Origin: a bacterium
GTDB taxonomy: Bacteria; Planctomycetota; Planctomycetia; Kolteriales; Kolteriaceae
Assembly (NCBI GenBank): GCA_019748235.1
Contig: JAIEPU010000139.1
Span: forward strand, 1-64,000
Direction of reading: 5' to 3'
DNA: 64,000 nt
Positions 51,901-60,735 of the stretch are shown here, one piece after another. Numbering within the stretch: position 1 is the first letter of the stretch; each line of letters begins with the position of its first letter. The position numbers were made by a program, and so were the translations under genes. The notes beneath the pieces are model-generated. The model saw only the letters and a program-made list of their open reading frames with translations, was not told the origin of the DNA and did no database searches.

Positions 51901-54758
51901 TTGTAGAGGTCGTCTCCCTCCGCCGTCAACAGAACATAGGACTTCGGCGCTCGGCAGTTCACGAGTAGTCGGATCGTCTCCCCCGCACGATAGGTTTCCT
52001 GCGCCACGACGAGTTCGATATCTCGGTTCGCATAGTGCGCGAACGCGCCTCCTGCCTTCGCCACCCAAACGTAAGTCGACCCGGTGATCTTGGCTCCGTT
52101 GGGGTCGAAAGGATCCGGGGTCTCGACCGTGATCTTGTAATAGCCCTCTTTGTCCGCGACGAATGTCACTTCGCCGTCACCCTTGTCGCCGACATTTTTC
52201 GCCTTGGCTTCAAGCGTTTGCAGCTTTTCTTCGTCCTTGATCTTGCCGTTGTCGTCGCGTGTCTCGCGCTGCGTCACGAAAGAGACGGTACTTGTTCCTT
52301 CGAACGCAACTGGCTGATCGTTTGCGTTTCGGCTCTTGAGATCGATCCGAACGGTGTCTCCCGGCTGGTAGAGGTGCTGCTTGGCATCAAGAGAGATCGT
52401 GAAGGCTTGACGGGTCACTTTGATCGATTGGCTCGCGGAGATCTCGCGCCGACTTTCATCGACCATCTTCACTTCCACACGGTAGATGAGATCTGCCTTT
52501 GGATCGTTTTTGAATCCTTTTGCCTCAATTTCAACAAAGGCATTTCCATCGGCGTCGGTCGTCAGTTCCCCCTGCTTCACCAGGTCCGAACGCTGTTGGA
52601 ACGGGGGAAATCGTCCCATGAACTCATGGCCTTCGGCGTAGAACCAGTCATAAGGACGTGGCCAAGGAATGAAGTGATAAAGTTGTTCCCGATGAATGGT
52701 GTAACTGACCTTCGCCTTTGCGACAGGGCCGCCGAAATAGTAATCGCCGTGGATCTTGAAGGGGATTTTGTCTCCGATCTTAAAGAGAGGCTTATCGGTC
52801 GACACCGTCACCTGAAATTCAGGTTTCTTGTACTCTTCGACACGAAATCGCGCGCCGGTACCGGTGGAGATGCCTTGCCCATCTCGAAGGATATTGATCA
52901 TGTACATGCCAAGTGCCGGCTCATCGCCGAGCGTGATCTCTCCGCTTAGGCTTCCTTCGTCGGAGGTGACGAGTTCCTTTTCGAAAACGACCGCGCCGCG
53001 TGGATCTCGAATCGACACCTGAAACTTCTGATTGACGAGGGGTCGATACTCACCGGCTTGGTACTCGCGCATGATCCCCTTGAAATGGGCGGTCTGATTG
53101 GGTCGATAGACAGGTCGATCGGTGAACACATACGAATAGAGCCCGTCAGTAATTCCCCACCAACCACCCCACCAATGACCGTCCGTGACAGCAAAATCAT
53201 TTCCCTCGCGTGCCACCGCCACGAGTTGCTGTTGACGACCCCGCTCGTTGTCCGCGGGAAGGGGAATGTCGGCGAGTCCGTTGTCCGGAACGATGAGTTC
53301 CTTGTACTCGAAGACACGTTTCCACGTGTTGACGACCGGGACTTGCACCTGTCGAACGAATCGCTGAACGAGCAACTTCGTTTTCGGTCGAGGTTCACCC
53401 GTAACAGAATCGACCGCGTAGAACGAAGCCTTGCTTGTTCCCGTCTTCGCGACGAGACTCAGCCGGCTCACAATAGCAATCGCTCGCCCTTCGCTCTCTT
53501 TGCCCGCCGGATTCTTTCCCTTCGCAATCAGGAGATAGGCATTACTCTCCGAAAGGGGTGCCTCGACCCCCTTTTCATCACTTTGCAATGGCTGGTAGTC
53601 GTGCTTGTCGCCGGTGGTGATTGACCATTCAGCCACCGGCTTGCCGGTCGGACTTGCTCGCCAGAATTCCTCCGCCACTTCCTTCGAACGAAGCAGTTCC
53701 GCCAGATCGACCGGGTAAGCCGCCACGTGGAATCTTTCGACATTTCGCGCGGACCACTGATACTTCACCTTTGATCCCGGCAACGTGATATCAGAGATCG
53801 ACAGCATGATGCCGGGAGCCTTGATCTCATCAATCATCTTGCGGGCCTGCGTGGCCACACCGGCAAGCCTTGGGAATCGCTGAATGATTTCCTCATATGT
53901 TTTGACGGCGGCTACAAAATCATTCATTCGATCCGACTGAATGCTGGCGACTTGCAGAAGGGCATTCGCCGCCTCGGGTCGCTCCGGAAATCGCGTGGCA
54001 ATCTCTCTTTGAAATTCGATCGCAAGAGGAGCCGGCTTCGACAAGTCGTACTTGGTCTCGAGTCCCTTGGGCCACTTATCCTTGGCAAGCTGATCGGGGG
54101 GCAATGCAAGGGAAAGAGCCGCATTTGCTTTCTCTTGAAGCGCGCGAATCTGCTCTTCGGCGCTGGCGGGGAGGGCGAGGATCCGATCATAGGTCGCGAG
54201 AGTCTTCGCGACTGATTCGATTTGCCGGGCTTGCCAGGAAATCCGGTCATCTCCGTCGAAATGGACTTGCTGTTGATAGACTTGGGCAAGTTCGAAGAGG
54301 AGTGCGATCTCTTTCTTCGTGTTCTTCTCGGCGTGGAATAGTTCAATAGCGCGATTGAACAGTTCGATGATTTTCGGTCCCGACCCGAGTCCTTCCCGAG
54401 ACGTTCGTGCTAGCACCTCGACGAAGCCAGAGTCCTTTTGGTACTCGGGATGACTCTTCGCCACTTCTGAGAGCGTTCGAAAAGCTTCCCCGTTCTGGCG
54501 AAGGCCGTACTGGGAGTAACCGACGATCACGAGAGCTTCCCCGGCTGTCTTCGATTCCGGAGGATTCGCCTCGCGTACCTGCTGAGCAATACGAAGGGAC
54601 TCGTTGTAGTTCTGAAGTTTGAGGGCCGCACGAGCCTTCTGCAAAAGGTTCTCGTCGTTCGCAGGATCGGCATTCACCATTTCCGTCCCCCCCATGATTC
54701 CCATGGTCGCCGCGATGGCTGCCATCGTCGCCATTCCCAAAAGCCATCGACCCGTCAT
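48966..54758 (-). CDS. Alpha-2-macroglobulin family protein with N-terminal TPR-like repeats
   Basis: A 1930-residue exported protein. ATG 54758 has GGAG six bases upstream. The N-terminal signal has no lipobox, unlike E. coli YfhM, so the protein is periplasmic or secreted. Residues about 35-290 are TPR-like helices (ARAALKLQNYNESLRIAQQ). MG2-type beta domains follow (TDRPVYRPNQTAHFKGIMRE). A Met/Ala/Pro/Gly-rich stretch at about 1112-1150 sits where the bait region lies. The thioester motif is CTEQ in YPYGCTEQTMSRF, with Cys1394 in place of the usual C-[GL]-EQ. The C-terminal receptor-like domain ends near residue 1925. Bacterial members trap proteases; no adjacent PBP1C gene is present. 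Confidence 0.92.
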   Translation of the reverse strand: MTGRWLLGMATMAAIAATMGIMGGTEMVNADPANDENLLQKARAALKLQNYNESLRIAQQVREANPPESKTAGEALVIVGYSQYGLRQNGEAFRTLSEVAKSHPEYQKDSGFVEVLARTSREGLGSGPKIIELFNRAIELFHAEKNTKKEIALLFELAQVYQQQVHFDGDDRISWQARQIESVAKTLATYDRILALPASAEEQIRALQEKANAALSLALPPDQLAKDKWPKGLETKYDLSKPAPLAIEFQREIATRFPERPEAANALLQVASIQSDRMNDFVAAVKTYEEIIQRFPRLAGVATQARKMIDEIKAPGIMLSISDITLPGSKVKYQWSARNVERFHVAAYPVDLAELLRSKEVAEEFWRASPTGKPVAEWSITTGDKHDYQPLQSDEKGVEAPLSESNAYLLIAKGKNPAGKESEGRAIAIVSRLSLVAKTGTSKASFYAVDSVTGEPRPKTKLLVQRFVRQVQVPVVNTWKRVFEYKELIVPDNGLADIPLPADNERGRQQQLVAVAREGNDFAVTDGHWWGGWWGITDGLYSYVFTDRPVYRPNQTAHFKGIMREYQAGEYRPLVNQKFQVSIRDPRGAVVFEKELVTSDEGSLSGEITLGDEPALGMYMINILRDGQGISTGTGARFRVEEYKKPEFQVTVSTDKPLFKIGDKIPFKIHGDYYFGGPVAKAKVSYTIHREQLYHFIPWPRPYDWFYAEGHEFMGRFPPFQQRSDLVKQGELTTDADGNAFVEIEAKGFKNDPKADLIYRVEVKMVDESRREISASQSIKVTRQAFTISLDAKQHLYQPGDTVRIDLKSRNANDQPVAFEGTSTVSFVTQRETRDDNGKIKDEEKLQTLEAKAKNVGDKGDGEVTFVADKEGYYKITVETPDPFDPNGAKITGSTYVWVAKAGGAFAHYANRDIELVVAQETYRAGETIRLLVNCRAPKSYVLLTAEGDDLYKSQIVYVEGNQSVVEWPVEKSFQPQIAIKAVSIHDNKIFQTEETIHVPPVEQFLTVKIISPKQQFLPREEAEISIEATDSSGKPAPGVELSLSVFDASILYIQPELRGDIRKYFYGRVRPVSVQTTSSYFFRSWSQVPQNTWFYRQPQFGMGGGVGGARFRRDMAMAKGMPMPAAAPMEAAPGMAEAGEDFDAAAMAPTETRTDFRDAVYWSTHLVTGSDGKVTAKIKFPDSLTTWQLESIGADLKNRVGEVTHEVRTKKNILVRLQAPRFLVEGDKVVLSAIAHNYLDHAKKVRVDMSEVSGLELLGINTSAWSAKNDSKPLDLKQAIDDVEIPAGGEKRVDFVFKPTRIGTVSATAKALSTEESDAMRLEIPVYEYGAEKLLAQSGILLGSESVRSATASLLIPKEIRPNSQSLVVKVSPTIAGVMLESLPYLIDYPYGCTEQTMSRFVPAVLTGHTLKKLGLNLAEVAKIDSGDKRTRERLEKFRANPVVDEKELVKIIAAGVHRLADFQHGDGGWGWWKQGESNAYLTAYVISGLALARDSGVTLPEGMIDRGVAFLAAKAAEAGPVKEYPWQEGDNTSLRTYMLYAIGQANSARLREPDLTKQLRRMFENRDDLTDYARALLALALAEGELAEEASIVLGNIKDRARIDKETGTASWGELRGWFYWYQSGTEATSYSLKALIKLEPKSPLIPQIVNWLVRNREGTRWFSTKDTAIVNYALADYLRLTQELDPDLTIIVSVDGREARRTRVTKENLFTFDDELRIAAEELGTGAKEINIKAEGRGNVYWGAYARFFTKEEKITAAGNELYVTRQYMKLIPKTVTKTRKVYNAEQKKQVDETYDEIEYDKVAVKEGDNLTSGDLIEVTIAVDAKNNFEYLLFEDPKPAGCEPVNLQSGYQWGGGFGAHTELRDEKIAFFASYLNQGKHAISYRLRAEIPGEFHALPAHGECMYAPFVRGNGDSNIIRIVDVPAEQ

Positions 54759-55085
54759 CACGCGCTCCATTCCTCGTCAATGAGAATCAAGCCGACAAAG
54801 CTTGCCCTCTTGTGCCGAAAGTCACTGAATCAATTTTCAAACTCAGCATCGCTTAGCGGCGGTCCCCCGTAGGCATGAGACGATTATCCCCCACGCATCG
54901 TTTCTTGGCAGCCCCCATTTTTCGACAGATGCCTTTCGAAGACGGGGAACATTAAATGATGCCCCCGAAGGTCGGAGCGATCCCTGCGGAACTGTCGATA
55001 GCATCATTTCGCTTAAAGCATTACGATAGGCGAGCTATCGACAACCTAGTCTGTCCCGTGAATTGAAGACCAAGGAAACGGCCCC
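54759..55085. other. 327-bp divergent intergenic region
   Basis: Promoter region for the alpha-2-macroglobulin gene and the AI-2E-type gene. It holds an inverted repeat GTCGATAGC (54994-55002) and GCTATCGAC (55034-55042), the right half being also a small hairpin CGATAG-GCGAG-CTATCG (55024-55040), 44 bp before the transporter start. Confidence 0.5.
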
Positions 55086-56288
55086 TTGAGCAACGACACT
55101 CCGACGCCGACACCAGATCAATCCATCACTCCATCCTCTGAAGCCGTCTCTCCCCCCGCTGCCGAGAAAAAGAAAGTGACGCAGATCCTTTCTTCCGCGC
55201 TCCCCGATCAGCATCCCCAGATGATTTCGTTCGTGATTTTGGCGCTGGTGACGCTGGGGCTCGTCGTTCTGTTTGTCATGATCGTGATGCCGTTCATCCT
55301 TTCGTTGCTGGCGGCCGCGATGGCGGCGCTGGTCACTTACCCCGCCTATCTGAAACTCTCCGAGCGGCTCGGCGGCTGGCGATACGTCTCGGCGGCCCTC
55401 TTCACCTTGCTTCTTGTCTTGCTCGTGGTGTTACCCGTCCTGGTCGGCGCGACAGCGGGCATTAGTCAGTTTCAGCGCGGCGTCGCGTTTTTGCAGCAAG
55501 AGGTGAGCGAAGAGGCTCCACGATTCCACGAGATCGTGAAAAAGATCGACGATCGTCTCGATATCAGCCATGACGAACTCAAGATGCGCGCCAAGCAATT
55601 TGGCGAGTCGCTTCTCGGGCCAGCGGTCAAATGGGGTCAAGGGGTGATCGGAAGCATGCTCGACGCCATCATTCAGTTCGGGATCATTCTCATCGCCTAT
55701 TTCTTCTTTCTGGTCGATGGAGCACGCATCATTCGAACTTGGGAAGAGACGACTCCGATTGACGTCGCCCATGACAGGGTGATCCGCCAAGAGTTCGCGA
55801 ATGTCTGCCGGGCGGCGATTTGGGGGACGGTGATGGCAGCGATCGGCCAGGCCATCGTCATGACCATCGGCTTGTTCTTCATCAACCTGTTCACCGATGC
55901 CCACCTGGGAGGCTGGTTATTCCTTTTGGGAGGCCTCACGGCAGTGGCCGCACTCGTCCCATTCTTAGGGGCTTCTCTCGTTTGGTTGCCGACGGCGCTC
56001 ACTCTCTTCTTCAACGATCATTTCGTGGCTGGCGCAGCGGTTCTCTTCCTCGGGCTCGTCGTCGTATCATCGATCGACAACTTAATCCGAATCATGGTCC
56101 TAAAGGGATCGGCCGAGTTGCATCCTCTTCTCGTCCTCATTTGCGTCTTCGGCGGGATACAGTTTGCCGGCGTGCTCGGCATCTTTATCGGCCCGGCGAT
56201 CGGCGCGATCGTCTTCGCTTTACTCAAAGTCCTGCGTCAGGAAATCTCCGCCCTTGAGGGTGGAGCAGCTCCTGCAGCAGCCGGGTAG
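55086..56288 (+). CDS. AI-2E family transporter-like membrane protein
   Basis: A 400-residue protein of the AI-2E (PerM/YdiK) family. It starts at TTG 55086 with AAGGA about nine bases upstream. The N-terminal 40 residues are Pro/Thr/Ser-rich and cytosolic. There are about seven hydrophobic segments, among them ISFVILALVTLGLVVLFVM, then MPFILSLLAAAMAALVTYPA, and VSAALFTLLLVLLVVLPVLV. The family signature is near the end (VPFLGASLVWLPTAL, VVVSSIDNLIRIMVLKG, LHPLLVLICVFGGIQFAG). Members export autoinducer-2, or act as Na+/H+ antiporters or other carriers. The substrate here is unknown. An SDR gene follows 161 bp later. Confidence 0.9.
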   Translation: MSNDTPTPTPDQSITPSSEAVSPPAAEKKKVTQILSSALPDQHPQMISFVILALVTLGLVVLFVMIVMPFILSLLAAAMAALVTYPAYLKLSERLGGWRYVSAALFTLLLVLLVVLPVLVGATAGISQFQRGVAFLQQEVSEEAPRFHEIVKKIDDRLDISHDELKMRAKQFGESLLGPAVKWGQGVIGSMLDAIIQFGIILIAYFFFLVDGARIIRTWEETTPIDVAHDRVIRQEFANVCRAAIWGTVMAAIGQAIVMTIGLFFINLFTDAHLGGWLFLLGGLTAVAALVPFLGASLVWLPTALTLFFNDHFVAGAAVLFLGLVVVSSIDNLIRIMVLKGSAELHPLLVLICVFGGIQFAGVLGIFIGPAIGAIVFALLKVLRQEISALEGGAAPAAAG

Positions 56289-56449
56289 CAAGTACAACGA
56301 CTAACGACGCGCGAAGGTTTGCGGATCGTACCAGTTCCAACGACGGCCTTTCTTTCTTGTCTCCAAACCGACCTTACTGCAGCATGACAACGGGTCACGA
56401 CTTGTGGTAGAAGCGCAATGGACGCTTCCCTGTTGAAGCGGGGGATGGG

Positions 56450-57208
56450 ATGGAGTTTGCGGGGAGAACGGCGGTCGTCACGGGAGCCGCTCGCGGAATC
56501 GGAGCGGCGATTGCAAAACATTTCGCCTTTGCGGGTGCCCATGTCTTTCTGAACGACATCATCGATGCGGAGCCCGTCGTTGACGAGATTCGCGCGCGAA
56601 GCGGCAAAGCCGAGTTCATTCAGGGAGATGTCACGCGCCTCGACGATATGCATTCGCTCGTCGGTCGCGCGGTCGAAGCCTCAGGACGATTCGATCACTT
56701 CGTCGCGAATGCGGCTTTCAGTCTTCGTGGTCGCTTTTATGAGCAGCCGATCGAAGAGGCGAGGCGAACGATCGATGTCACCATGTGGGGCGCTTACAAC
56801 AGCGTCCGGGCGGCGGCCGATCGAATGGTGAAGCAGCAGACGAAGGGCTCGATCGTCGTCATTGGGTCTCCGCATGCGGTGATCCCCGTTCCACGCTGCA
56901 TGGCTTACAACATGGCGAAAGCGGCCGTCGATCACATGGCAAAAACCGCCGCCGCCGAATTGTTGCCGCTCGGCATCCGGGTGAACCTAGTCCATCCCGG
57001 TTGGACGAATACGCCGGGGGAGCGGCGCTATTTCAGCGAGGAGGAGATTGCCCGTCGAACAGAACTTCTTCCTACGAAGAGACTTGCAACACCTGATGAA
57101 ATTGCCCGGGCGGTTCTATTTCTTTCCAGTGACGACTCGGAATACATCAACGGGGCAACCTTGACCGTGGATGGAGGGCTGAAACTTCCCAGAGAAAATC
57201 TCGTCTAG
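56450..57208 (+). CDS. SDR family oxidoreductase
   Basis: A 252-residue short-chain dehydrogenase. The nucleotide site is AVVTGAARGIGAAIAKHFA and an Asp after the second strand (NDIIDAEP) suggests NAD(H). The motif NAAFS takes the place of NNAG. The catalytic set is Ser in VIGSPHAV and Tyr-Lys in YNMAK. The C-terminal sequence LFLSSDDSEYINGATLTVDGG is that of the FabG-like classical SDRs. Substrate unknown. It has an upstream GGGGGATGGG region rather than a textbook SD. Confidence 0.88.
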   Translation: MEFAGRTAVVTGAARGIGAAIAKHFAFAGAHVFLNDIIDAEPVVDEIRARSGKAEFIQGDVTRLDDMHSLVGRAVEASGRFDHFVANAAFSLRGRFYEQPIEEARRTIDVTMWGAYNSVRAAADRMVKQQTKGSIVVIGSPHAVIPVPRCMAYNMAKAAVDHMAKTAAAELLPLGIRVNLVHPGWTNTPGERRYFSEEEIARRTELLPTKRLATPDEIARAVLFLSSDDSEYINGATLTVDGGLKLPRENLV

Positions 57209-57506
57209 CGAAGCGGAATCGGGTAATATTCGAATTGATACTCCTATTCGCCCACAGAGGTCTTCGACGGGGAAGGCCATATTGATAGGGAGATCACTCG
57301 CTACGCTCGCAATTCGAGATTGACGGAAATTCGGGTTATAAAGGGGCTTGGCGAACTTCAAGCGGGATGTTACTCTGTGGGTCTACAGTCGTGTCGGCGG
57401 GTATTTGTGAGCAGACTGAACTAGATTGCTCGTCCAACCTTTGCTCTCCACACGATGCGGTGCTGACCTGCCCATGGTGCTCCCCACCAATTAGTGAGAA
57501 CGCTGC

Positions 57507-58106
57507 GTGGAAATTCAACTCGCCGTGAAGAAAGGGAAGACGACGACTTCGTCGTTAACCGTTCGCCATTTTCCAACACTCATTGGCCGTCATCGCGAAT
57601 GCAACTTGCGAATTGCGGCTCGCCAAGTCAGCCGACGCCATTGCGTATTGAAAAGTCGCGATGGGTGGCTCGTCGTGTGCGACCTTGAAAGCTGTAACGG
57701 CACGCTCGTGAATGGCCGGGCCATCCGAGGTGACCAGGTTCTGTTGCCGGGCGATCAACTCGAGATCGGTCCGATCATCTTTGAGGTCACCTATTCCGCT
57801 CCATCGAACAATGGACAATCGATAGATGCTTCGGATACGCAGATCCTTGCGAGCGGCACCACGCATCCAAGCATCGACGCTCCCGTCCAAGCAGAACTTG
57901 AACTCTCCGACCGTATCTCAGAACTCGACCGACTGAAGTCGCTTGATCTGTTGGACACCCATCGCCCGGGGGATACTCTCTTCAATCCTTCCGACTCTGG
58001 GAGCAAGATCATCGTGCTCGGTGATGACGTTGACGATCCAGGTTCATCCTCCTCTAGGTCACTTTTCGGCTCCGACTATTCCCGAAGCCGAGAACGAAAC
58101 GACTAA
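57507..58106 (+). CDS. FHA domain protein
   Basis: A 199-residue phosphopeptide-binding protein. It starts at GTG 57507; no stronger start is visible. The FHA domain occupies about residues 1-96: LIGRHRECNLRIAARQVSRR (with the binding-site R, S and H in RRHCVL), and SCNGTLVNGRAIRGDQVLL. The C-terminal half is Asp/Ser-rich and probably disordered, ending in a basic Arg-rich tail. FHA proteins dock phosphothreonine made by Ser/Thr kinases; the kinase at 31.7-33.2 kb is a possible, unproven partner. The next gene converges. Confidence 0.9.
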   Translation: MEIQLAVKKGKTTTSSLTVRHFPTLIGRHRECNLRIAARQVSRRHCVLKSRDGWLVVCDLESCNGTLVNGRAIRGDQVLLPGDQLEIGPIIFEVTYSAPSNNGQSIDASDTQILASGTTHPSIDAPVQAELELSDRISELDRLKSLDLLDTHRPGDTLFNPSDSGSKIIVLGDDVDDPGSSSSRSLFGSDYSRSRERND

Positions 58107-58172
58107 CATCTTGGCCTTGCCTTGGACTTCGCACTGGAAATTCCGGACCGTTTCAATCCTGCGTTTTTCCGA

Positions 58173-58367
58173 TCAATGCCTTCCCTTGCGCCGAAAGAAC
58201 TCTGCCTCGTCTGCCTGCGCTTGCGCTTCTCGCCTGGAAATCTCTTCCTGTGACTGATGGATCTCGGCTTCAGAGGCGATGGGAGATTGATTGTTTGAAG
58301 CGGCTGAACCACAACCCGCCGTCATAACAATCAATAGGAGGAGCACGATCGAAGAACTGCGGCACAT
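58173..58367 (-). CDS. Small lipoprotein downstream of the DUF1559 gene
   Basis: A 64-residue lipoprotein. ATG 58367 has AAGGA eight bases upstream; ATG 58388 is an alternative. The signal is CRSSSIVLLLLIVMTAGC with the lipidated Cys at residue 19, and the rest is a charged helix (EIHQSQEEISRREAQAQADE) that probably forms a coiled coil. Such small lipoproteins often follow DUF1559 genes in planctomycetes. Here it begins 21 bp after the DUF1559 stop. Confidence 0.75.
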   Translation of the reverse strand: MCRSSSIVLLLLIVMTAGCGSAASNNQSPIASEAEIHQSQEEISRREAQAQADEAEFFRRKGRH

Positions 58368-58388
58368 CCAAACTATCCTTTTCCACAT

Positions 58389-59552
58389 TCATTCGACGAT
58401 ACGCTGTGATTCTCCGCCGGCGATCGTTGATTGAGCCATGAAGATTGATCCATCGATCCCATCGGTCACAGAGACTACACTTCCGTCGGCCATGAGCATG
58501 TTCGTGAAGCCGCGGTGAGCACTTCTAAAATTCGGCAAATACTGCGGGTGCTTGATTCGCGTTTGCGCAGGCGTTTCGTCGGCAGCCGGAAAAATGTCGG
58601 TCGCCGTCAAATACGCACAGTCATTAGGAGGATAAAAATTGCCGTGCGCATCTGACGTTCTTGCCACAAGTCCGCTGTAAACAACGAGCTTGAACGTCGC
58701 CATCGGTCTCTTTCGGCCATAACCCTGATGCATCAAGTTATCGATCACCAGGCTGAATCCGTCATCCGCGGTCGGAGGTTTCGTCACAGGAATACAAACG
58801 CGTCGATACGTTTCCCCGGTGTCACCGTCTTGCAGACTTCCGGAACCGGACACATCCGACGCATACAGCCGGTTTCGAACTCCTCCTCCAGCAGATTCTC
58901 CCATCAAGAACGTATTCCCCGTTCCATCCCGCAAATCACTTAAACGTGTCTGCGTGTAAAATCCGATCGCCCCCATTCTCTCAGACGATGCATAACGGGC
59001 ATCCGCCACTCGGTCCGCTCCCCCGGAGAAGAGATAATCCGTGACCGCAGCACGTCCGACGGACCAGGACGGAGCGTTAGGACTGCTGGGAGCTTGAAAA
59101 GGGGTGGCCGAGGCTCGTGAATTCGAGGGACAGAGAAAGAGGTCGATCGGAACTTGAAATGCGGTCGAATTCGCCGGAGAGATCCACGCATAGTCGAAAC
59201 CGAATCCTGAATTCGCCTCGAAATTGAACTGATCGTAGACGGCCTTCAACTCGAGGTAGGGGAGCAATCGACTGTATCCCGTCGAATTGAAGTAGACCGA
59301 CCCCGTTCCCCCGCCACCATCAGCGGCGGAGGGAAGGACATCGTGAGTTTGATGATAAGCGAGAAGAGCAACGCCAAGCTGCTTCAGATTGGTGCGACAC
59401 TGCATCGCTCGAGCGGCTTCTAATACAGAAGACATGGCGGGTAGCAGAATCGCCACCAAAAGGCTGATGACAGCAATGACCACCAATAGCTCAATGAGCG
59501 TGAAGGCTCGGCGCACCATCGATGACATTCGAGACTGAATGATCAATCGCAT
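58389..59552 (-). CDS. DUF1559 protein with type IV prepilin-like N-terminus
   Basis: A 387-residue pseudopilin-like protein, the family most expanded in planctomycetes. ATG 59552 has AAGGAGAG seven bases upstream. The prepilin motif is RRAFTLIELLVVIAVISLL with Phe after the processing region and Glu at the fifth position, followed by LLPAMSSVLEAARAMQCRTN and LKQLGVALLAYHQTHDVLP. The C-terminal domain ends in the family motif around NMLMADGSVVSVTDGIDGSIF. Members resemble GspG/H secretion pseudopilins, but no secretion ATPase is nearby. It is flanked by the PEP-CTERM gene upstream and the small lipoprotein downstream on the same strand. Confidence 0.93.
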   Translation of the reverse strand: MRLIIQSRMSSMVRRAFTLIELLVVIAVISLLVAILLPAMSSVLEAARAMQCRTNLKQLGVALLAYHQTHDVLPSAADGGGGTGSVYFNSTGYSRLLPYLELKAVYDQFNFEANSGFGFDYAWISPANSTAFQVPIDLFLCPSNSRASATPFQAPSSPNAPSWSVGRAAVTDYLFSGGADRVADARYASSERMGAIGFYTQTRLSDLRDGTGNTFLMGESAGGGVRNRLYASDVSGSGSLQDGDTGETYRRVCIPVTKPPTADDGFSLVIDNLMHQGYGRKRPMATFKLVVYSGLVARTSDAHGNFYPPNDCAYLTATDIFPAADETPAQTRIKHPQYLPNFRSAHRGFTNMLMADGSVVSVTDGIDGSIFMAQSTIAGGESQRIVE

Positions 59553-59627
59553 CCAAGCTCTCCTTCCTCATCAACAGCATCGAGGGAGCGGAGCGATTGC
59601 CCCATTCCCTTCGATTTGACCCGCGGA

Positions 59628-60278
59628 CTATTTGGTGGCCGCACGGCGACGAGCAATACCGAATACCGTGGCAGCAGCGACACCGATCATCAGAAATGAA
59701 CTTACCTCGGGGACAGCGACCGCTTGGGTATCCACCGACAACCGGTCGAGGCTCATGGATGAGCCTGCCGCATGGAACGTGATCGTGTCGAGCGAGAGAT
59801 TGCTGGGAACGTTCGAAAACACGTATTCCCAATCTTCGAGGTTGCCACCGAACCCGCCCAACACCTCAGAGTGGAGAAGCGTCGCACTCACGGCCGACAC
59901 TCCGTTGAATAAAACACTGGAGTTGTCAACGTTCGTTCCCTGGGTACGGATCTGAATGACGGCATTCGTGATATAGCCCGAGCCAAGATTGAAATCGGGC
60001 ACCGTCACGCTGAACGAGGTCACAAAGGTGGGAGAGTAGATATTCCCCCCGCTCGTCACGAATGCTCCACCACTCAGTTCGACGACATTGGCCGTCCCGT
60101 TTACGTTTGAATTGGCCACATCCGGAGCATTCGGCCCAGCGGTGGAAGAGAAAATATTCCACTCCTGGTAAGTGGTATTCGCCTCTCCTCGAAATCCTGG
60201 CACAACGAATGCCGCCTGGACCGACGTCAAACTGAAGGCCAATCCGAAAACTGCCGCGAATCGAAAAGCTGAGCGCAT
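59628..60278 (-). CDS. PEP-CTERM sorting domain protein
   Basis: A 216-residue exported protein. ATG 60278 has GAGGAGAGG upstream. The signal peptide is RFAAVFGLAFSLTSVQAAF. The body is Ser/Thr/Asn-rich and beta-rich, with no enzyme motif. The C-terminus is a PEP-CTERM anchor: VPEVSSFLMIGVAAATVF, then GIARRRAATK, with VPE, a hydrophobic helix and an Arg cluster. These proteins are cleaved by an exosortase and become bound to exopolysaccharide or the surface. No exosortase is in the window. Upstream is a Fur-like site at 60447-60462. Confidence 0.9.
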   Translation of the reverse strand: MRSAFRFAAVFGLAFSLTSVQAAFVVPGFRGEANTTYQEWNIFSSTAGPNAPDVANSNVNGTANVVELSGGAFVTSGGNIYSPTFVTSFSVTVPDFNLGSGYITNAVIQIRTQGTNVDNSSVLFNGVSAVSATLLHSEVLGGFGGNLEDWEYVFSNVPSNLSLDTITFHAAGSSMSLDRLSVDTQAVAVPEVSSFLMIGVAAATVFGIARRRAATK

Positions 60279-60446
60279 GAAACCTCTCCTCAAATGCACT
60301 CGCCGCGCGCGAATGCAAAAACAAACTGGCTGGAGACCGCAACGACGATCGGCGCGATCCAATTTGGAGTTTGTGCTGGCTGGCAGAAATGCTGGCTGGC
60401 GGGAATGTGCTCGTCCGCTGAGCGGCGATGCTCACTGGGCGTCGCA

Positions 60447-60462
60447 ACTGAGACTCAATCTC
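60447..60462. promoter_or_regulatory. Fur-box-like palindrome upstream of the PEP-CTERM gene
   Basis: The site ACTGAGACTCAATCTC, extended to 60463, gives TGAGACT-C-AATCTCA, a 7-1-7 inverted repeat with six of seven positions symmetric. This is close to TGAGAATCATTCTCA, a frequent proteobacterial Fur box form. It is 170 bp upstream of the leftward PEP-CTERM start and 325 bp from hemP. Confidence 0.45.
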
Positions 60463-60719
60463 AAGAATATGTTTTAATCTCTCCTGCCAAGCTGTCAATA
60501 CCCTGGCCACTAATTCTTGAAACTCGCAACTTGATGGACGTTGCCGCGATGTTTAGTTGTTTCGGACTGACACCAATTCATTCACATAGGAGTTGTAACA
60601 GCATAGGCTTAAGGAAAATTGATCACGGTTACGGAAGTAGAAAACTCCACTCCCATTAGGCGCCCAATTGATTCAAGAAGGAGCGTTGAAAATAACCATA
60701 TGATCAACTAAGAATAGAT

Positions 60720-60735
60720 ACTGAGTCTCAATTTC
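60720..60735. promoter_or_regulatory. Second copy of the operator-like site, in front of hemP
   Basis: ACTGAGTCTCAATTTC matches the other site at 14 of 16 bases and lies about 50 bp before the hemP start, a normal operator position. Its 7-1-7 symmetry is weaker, so one half-site is better than the other. Confidence 0.4.

Noticed and set aside
52035-52949. 304-codon frame antisense to the macroglobulin gene
   Set aside because: It is opposite conserved macroglobulin domains and has no independent support.
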